Shown here: positions 61,306 through 64,000 of the stretch, one piece after another
How positions within the stretch are numbered: the first letter of the stretch is position 1
Layout: each line of letters opens with the position of its first letter
Source: Saprospiraceae bacterium
GTDB lineage: Bacteria; Bacteroidota; Bacteroidia; Chitinophagales; Saprospiraceae
Length of the DNA stretch: 64,000 nucleotides
Reading direction: 5' to 3'
Assembly: GCA_020628645.1 (NCBI GenBank)
Contig: JAHDES010000001.1
Coordinates: forward strand, 124,001-188,000
Position numbers and translations under genes: made by a program
Notes under the pieces: model-generated
What the model saw: the letters and a program-made list of their open reading frames with translations, nothing else
What the model was told of the DNA's origin: nothing
Databases searched by the model: none

Positions 61306-62385
61306 ATGAATAAGTCCATTTTTTCTTTCGTTATTTTAAGTTCACTTTTTATTCTTGCTTGTACTTCTCCTAAAAATCAAGTGAGTAGTACTGTTTCAAA
61401 AAATAAAGCCAAACCTATCAAAGTTAAAAATCCAGATGAATTGGCTAGTGCAACGCTTGGTGCAGGTTGTTTTTGGTGTGTAGAGGCGGTATTTGAAGAA
61501 TTACGTGGCGTGGTCAGCGTAGAATCTGGTTATTCAGGTGGAGAAGTAGAAAACCCTTCTTATAAGGCTATCACTACGGGAGAAACAGGACATGCAGAGG
61601 TAGCAAAAATTGTATATGATCCTAGTGAACTTGATTTTGAAACCATTCTAGAAGTTTTTTGGACGACCCACGATCCTACTACACTAAATCGACAAGGTTA
61701 TGATGTAGGTACACAATACCGTTCCGTCATTTTTTATCATGATGAAACACAAAAATCTATTGCAGAACGCTCTAAAAAAGAAGTAGCTCCTACTCTTTGG
61801 GATGATCCTATTGTAACAGAAATTAGTCCGTTAATCAATTATTACAAGGCAGAAGAATACCATCAAGATTATTATGAGTTGAATCCCAACTATGGCTATT
61901 GTGTAGCGGTTATCAATCCAAAAATGGAGAAATTCAGAAAACGATTTGCGGACAAATTAAAGGGCGCAACTCTAGCTAAAGCCGAAGCAGATCAAGGCGG
62001 ATTTCCACCAGTATTAAAAGAAGGAAACTACAATAGCTTAAACGATAAAGAAACCTATGTAATCCAAGAGAAAGGAACGGAATATGCCTTTTCGGGAGCT
62101 TATCACGATCACAAAGAAAGCGGTACATACATCTGTCGTCAGTGTAATTTACCCTTGTTTAAATCCTCCGCAAAATTTAAATCTGGTACTGGATGGCCTA
62201 GTTTTGATGATATTTATGCCGAAGGGAATGTCAAAGAATTGACGGATGCTGATGGTCGTAGAACAGAGATTGTATGTGGTAATTGTGGAGGGCATTTAGG
62301 ACATGTTTTTCGAGGAGAAGGTTTCACAGATAAACAAACGCGCCATTGCGTTAATTCTGTTTCTTTGGATTTTGTAAAGGAATAA
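61306..62385 (+). CDS. msrAB: Fused methionine sulfoxide reductase A/B lipoprotein
   Basis: A 359-residue bifunctional enzyme that reduces both diastereomers of oxidised methionine. The lipobox is LFILACTS. MsrA domain (about 45-200): catalytic Cys in LGAGCFWCVEAVFEELRGVV, with the usual GETGHAEV. MsrB domain (about 230-355): zinc Cys pairs in ICRQCN and CGNCGG, GTGWPSF, and the catalytic Cys in RHCVNSVSLDF. It is exported and repairs surface or periplasmic proteins. Fused MsrAB is known in several phyla. Confidence 0.95.
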   Translation: MNKSIFSFVILSSLFILACTSPKNQVSSTVSKNKAKPIKVKNPDELASATLGAGCFWCVEAVFEELRGVVSVESGYSGGEVENPSYKAITTGETGHAEVAKIVYDPSELDFETILEVFWTTHDPTTLNRQGYDVGTQYRSVIFYHDETQKSIAERSKKEVAPTLWDDPIVTEISPLINYYKAEEYHQDYYELNPNYGYCVAVINPKMEKFRKRFADKLKGATLAKAEADQGGFPPVLKEGNYNSLNDKETYVIQEKGTEYAFSGAYHDHKESGTYICRQCNLPLFKSSAKFKSGTGWPSFDDIYAEGNVKELTDADGRRTEIVCGNCGGHLGHVFRGEGFTDKQTRHCVNSVSLDFVKE

Positions 62386-62392
62386 TTTGTTA

Positions 62393-62424
62393 ATCGTGGA
62401 ACGACTTGTAGTCGGTCTCACGAT
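62393..62424. repeat. Nested palindrome between msrAB and the GNAT gene (R4 type)
   Basis: Outer arms ATCGTG / CACGAT enclose CGACT-TGT-AGTCG. The nested pairing forms a stable stem. It can act as an mRNA hairpin between two genes that are 53 bases apart. Confidence 0.6.
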
Positions 62425-62438
62425 AGAATATTCTTTAA

Positions 62439-62969
62439 ATGGAACTAAGCATTCGACAAGAAGAATCTACGGATCATCAAATTGTTTTTGATTTAATAAA
62501 ATCCGCTTTTCAAGAAGAAGAAATAAGCGATCATCAAGAACAATTTTTAGTCCAACGCTTAAGAAATTCGGATGCATTTATTCCTGAACTTTCTTTAGTG
62601 GCTGAATTAAATGGGCAAGTAGTTGGTCATATCTTATTAACTAAAGTGCTTATCAAAAACGATATTCAGGAATTTACATCCTTAGCACTCGCTCCAGTTT
62701 CTGTACTCCCCAATTATCAGAGAAAAGGAATAGGTGGTCAACTCATTCAATCTGCTCATCAAAAAGCAAAATCTCTAGGCTATACTTCTATCGTCTTGTT
62801 GGGACATGAAAACTATTATCCCAGATTTGGTTATCAACAAGCTCATTTGTTTGGTATAAACTTCCCATTTGAAGCACCAAGAGAAAATTGCTTTGTATTG
62901 GAATTGATCCCTAATACTTTACAGGCTGTTTATGGTACTATTGAATATGCACAAGAATTTTACCAATAA
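62439..62969 (+). CDS. GNAT-family N-acetyltransferase
   Basis: A 176-residue GNAT enzyme of the YhbS-like group: LSLVAELNGQVVGHILLTKV (about 45-64), acetyl-CoA loop VLPNYQRKGIGGQLIQSAHQ (about 89-108) and IVLLGHENYYPRFGYQQAHL (about 117-136). Cytosolic, substrate unknown. Probably its own unit or co-transcribed with msrAB. Confidence 0.88.
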   Translation: MELSIRQEESTDHQIVFDLIKSAFQEEEISDHQEQFLVQRLRNSDAFIPELSLVAELNGQVVGHILLTKVLIKNDIQEFTSLALAPVSVLPNYQRKGIGGQLIQSAHQKAKSLGYTSIVLLGHENYYPRFGYQQAHLFGINFPFEAPRENCFVLELIPNTLQAVYGTIEYAQEFYQ

Positions 62970-63059
62970 GCATCTTATCTTTCAACATTATTTGTATATT
63001 TATTTCACCCAAGCTATCATAAATCAACATTATTTTGTTTCCCTAAAATCCAAAATGAC

Positions 63060-63653
63060 ATGCCAACCATAGCTAAACCTAATGAAACGACCCTCGATCG
63101 CATTAAGCTCCCCTTTACCTTTGATGTAGCGAAAATGCAAGAAGAGATCAAGCCTTTACAGCAAAATCAATTTGTGTATTATAATGCTGTTCAATTACGT
63201 GCGCCTGCCCACATGGTAGATACTTCTTTGCCTTTTCCTCCTCCTGCTAATGATTATGCAGATGGTTCTTGGACCGATTGGTTGGATACCCCTACGCTCA
63301 AAACCATGCCTTATATCGCTAGTGTAATTGATAGTTTTCGAGACTATACTACAGTTAATTTGGTTCGTTTATTACGACTTGCGCCCATGAGTGAGGTAAA
63401 AGAACATACTGATCCTACACTTGGTTTGGAGATTGAACGTTCTATGATTCGGTTGACGATTCCTATTGTTAGCAACGACCAAGTTACCTTCTATCTTAAT
63501 GATAAACCTGTTCCTTTACAAACTGGTGAATGCTGGTACCTCCGTCTTACTGACCCACATCGCGTTCTTAATCATGGACAAACGGAGCGCATTAATATGA
63601 CCATAGATGTATTACCTACGGATAAAATGAAGGCAATTATTTTGGGGAGATAG
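63060..63653 (+). CDS. Aspartyl/asparaginyl beta-hydroxylase-like protein
   Basis: A 197-residue Fe(II)/2-oxoglutarate-dependent dioxygenase. The iron site HxD is EHTDPTLG (about 119-126), and the distal His and 2-oxoglutarate-binding region appear as DPHRVLNHGQTERINMTIDV (about 166-185). It resembles the Asp/Asn hydroxylase family of bacteria, whose substrates are mostly unknown; lipid or peptide hydroxylation is possible. Lone gene. Confidence 0.85.
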   Translation: MPTIAKPNETTLDRIKLPFTFDVAKMQEEIKPLQQNQFVYYNAVQLRAPAHMVDTSLPFPPPANDYADGSWTDWLDTPTLKTMPYIASVIDSFRDYTTVNLVRLLRLAPMSEVKEHTDPTLGLEIERSMIRLTIPIVSNDQVTFYLNDKPVPLQTGECWYLRLTDPHRVLNHGQTERINMTIDVLPTDKMKAIILGR

Positions 63654-63725
63654 TTGTCAATAATTTTTTGAGGTATAGACTTGTAAAGTTACTAATAGGA
63701 AAAGATACAGAAATATAATAATATC

Positions 63726-63806
63726 CAAAGTGCAAGTATCAAACGCAAGTTCAAAATAGGGTTATATTAATGTTTATCTATTTGTGCTTGAACTTGATAC
63801 TTGAGT

Positions 63807-63808
<2 letters not shown>
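63726..63808 (+). repeat. Dispersed repeat R2, copy B
   Basis: The inverted counterpart of R2 copy A at 14821-14906. The ends caaagtgcaagtatcaaacg... and ...cttgaacttgatacttgag match almost perfectly, while the middle (about 63755-63778) differs. It abuts the 3' end of the GIY-YIG remnant: the remnant's stop codon falls in the repeat's edge. Confidence 0.82.
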
Positions 63809-63991
<183 letters not shown>

Positions 63992-64000
63992 AGTGGGCGA

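Overview
The window is AT-rich chromosomal DNA from a member of the Bacteroidota. The evidence is a SusC/SusD outer-membrane uptake pair, several promoters of the Bacteroidota type (TTG about 20 bases ahead of TAnnTTTG), few Shine-Dalgarno-like sites, a moxR-bat operon, and a DUF4212-type symporter. A placement near the Saprospiria is a guess from gene content and was not tested. No tRNA, rRNA, CRISPR array, transposase or phage gene was found.

Layout. 1-2249 (minus): N-terminal part of a beta-propeller sensor of the hybrid two-component type, running off the left edge. 2993-12428 (plus): a moxR-DUF58-batA-batB-batC-batD operon with an extra half-size BatD paralogue and an unusual run of TTG/GTG starts. 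12831-14363: a subtilase lipoprotein lying between two inverted copies of a dispersed repeat (R1). 15069-18764 (minus): rplU-rpmA, with L27 carrying a helix-hairpin-helix extension, then a padR-pspC-DUF2807-type unit in which the usual single PspC protein appears split. 19059-20474: a phosphohexomutase. 20582-26765 (minus): a SusC-SusD-two-protein uptake operon with a long leader. 27118-36464 (minus): pdxJ, two small envelope proteins, acs, a barrel protein, a peroxiredoxin-like lipoprotein, a sodium/solute symporter whose two subunits are separated by a SLOG-like gene, a DUF1801-like protein and a GNAT enzyme. 36595-38215: a small membrane-anchored DnaJ-type zinc-knuckle protein and ahcY. 38331-43186 (minus): a polysaccharide block of two glycosyltransferases, a hexapeptide acyltransferase and a nucleotidyltransferase-kinase. 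43495-63653: mostly independent genes: a TonB receptor, recJ, a TlpA-like redoxin, a TonB-domain protein, cutC, an M14 peptidase, rpoN, an aminopeptidase P, a ligase-associated exonuclease with an FMN reductase, a PaaE-like reductase, msrAB, a GNAT enzyme and an Asp/Asn hydroxylase. 63807-63947: a GIY-YIG gene remnant cut off at a second dispersed repeat (R2).

Functional links. The bat operon should build a membrane complex of VWA proteins under a MoxR ATPase. The symporter pair and acs fit an acetate or short-acid uptake and activation route. padR-pspC looks like a self-regulated envelope module. The intergenic DNA holds at least three families of short structured repeats and two or three gene remnants. 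The most useful leads are the repeats R1-R3, the L27 fusion, the split PspC, the symporter-SLOG sandwich, the operator plus leader terminator ahead of the PaaE-like gene, and the subtilase lacking its oxyanion asparagine.
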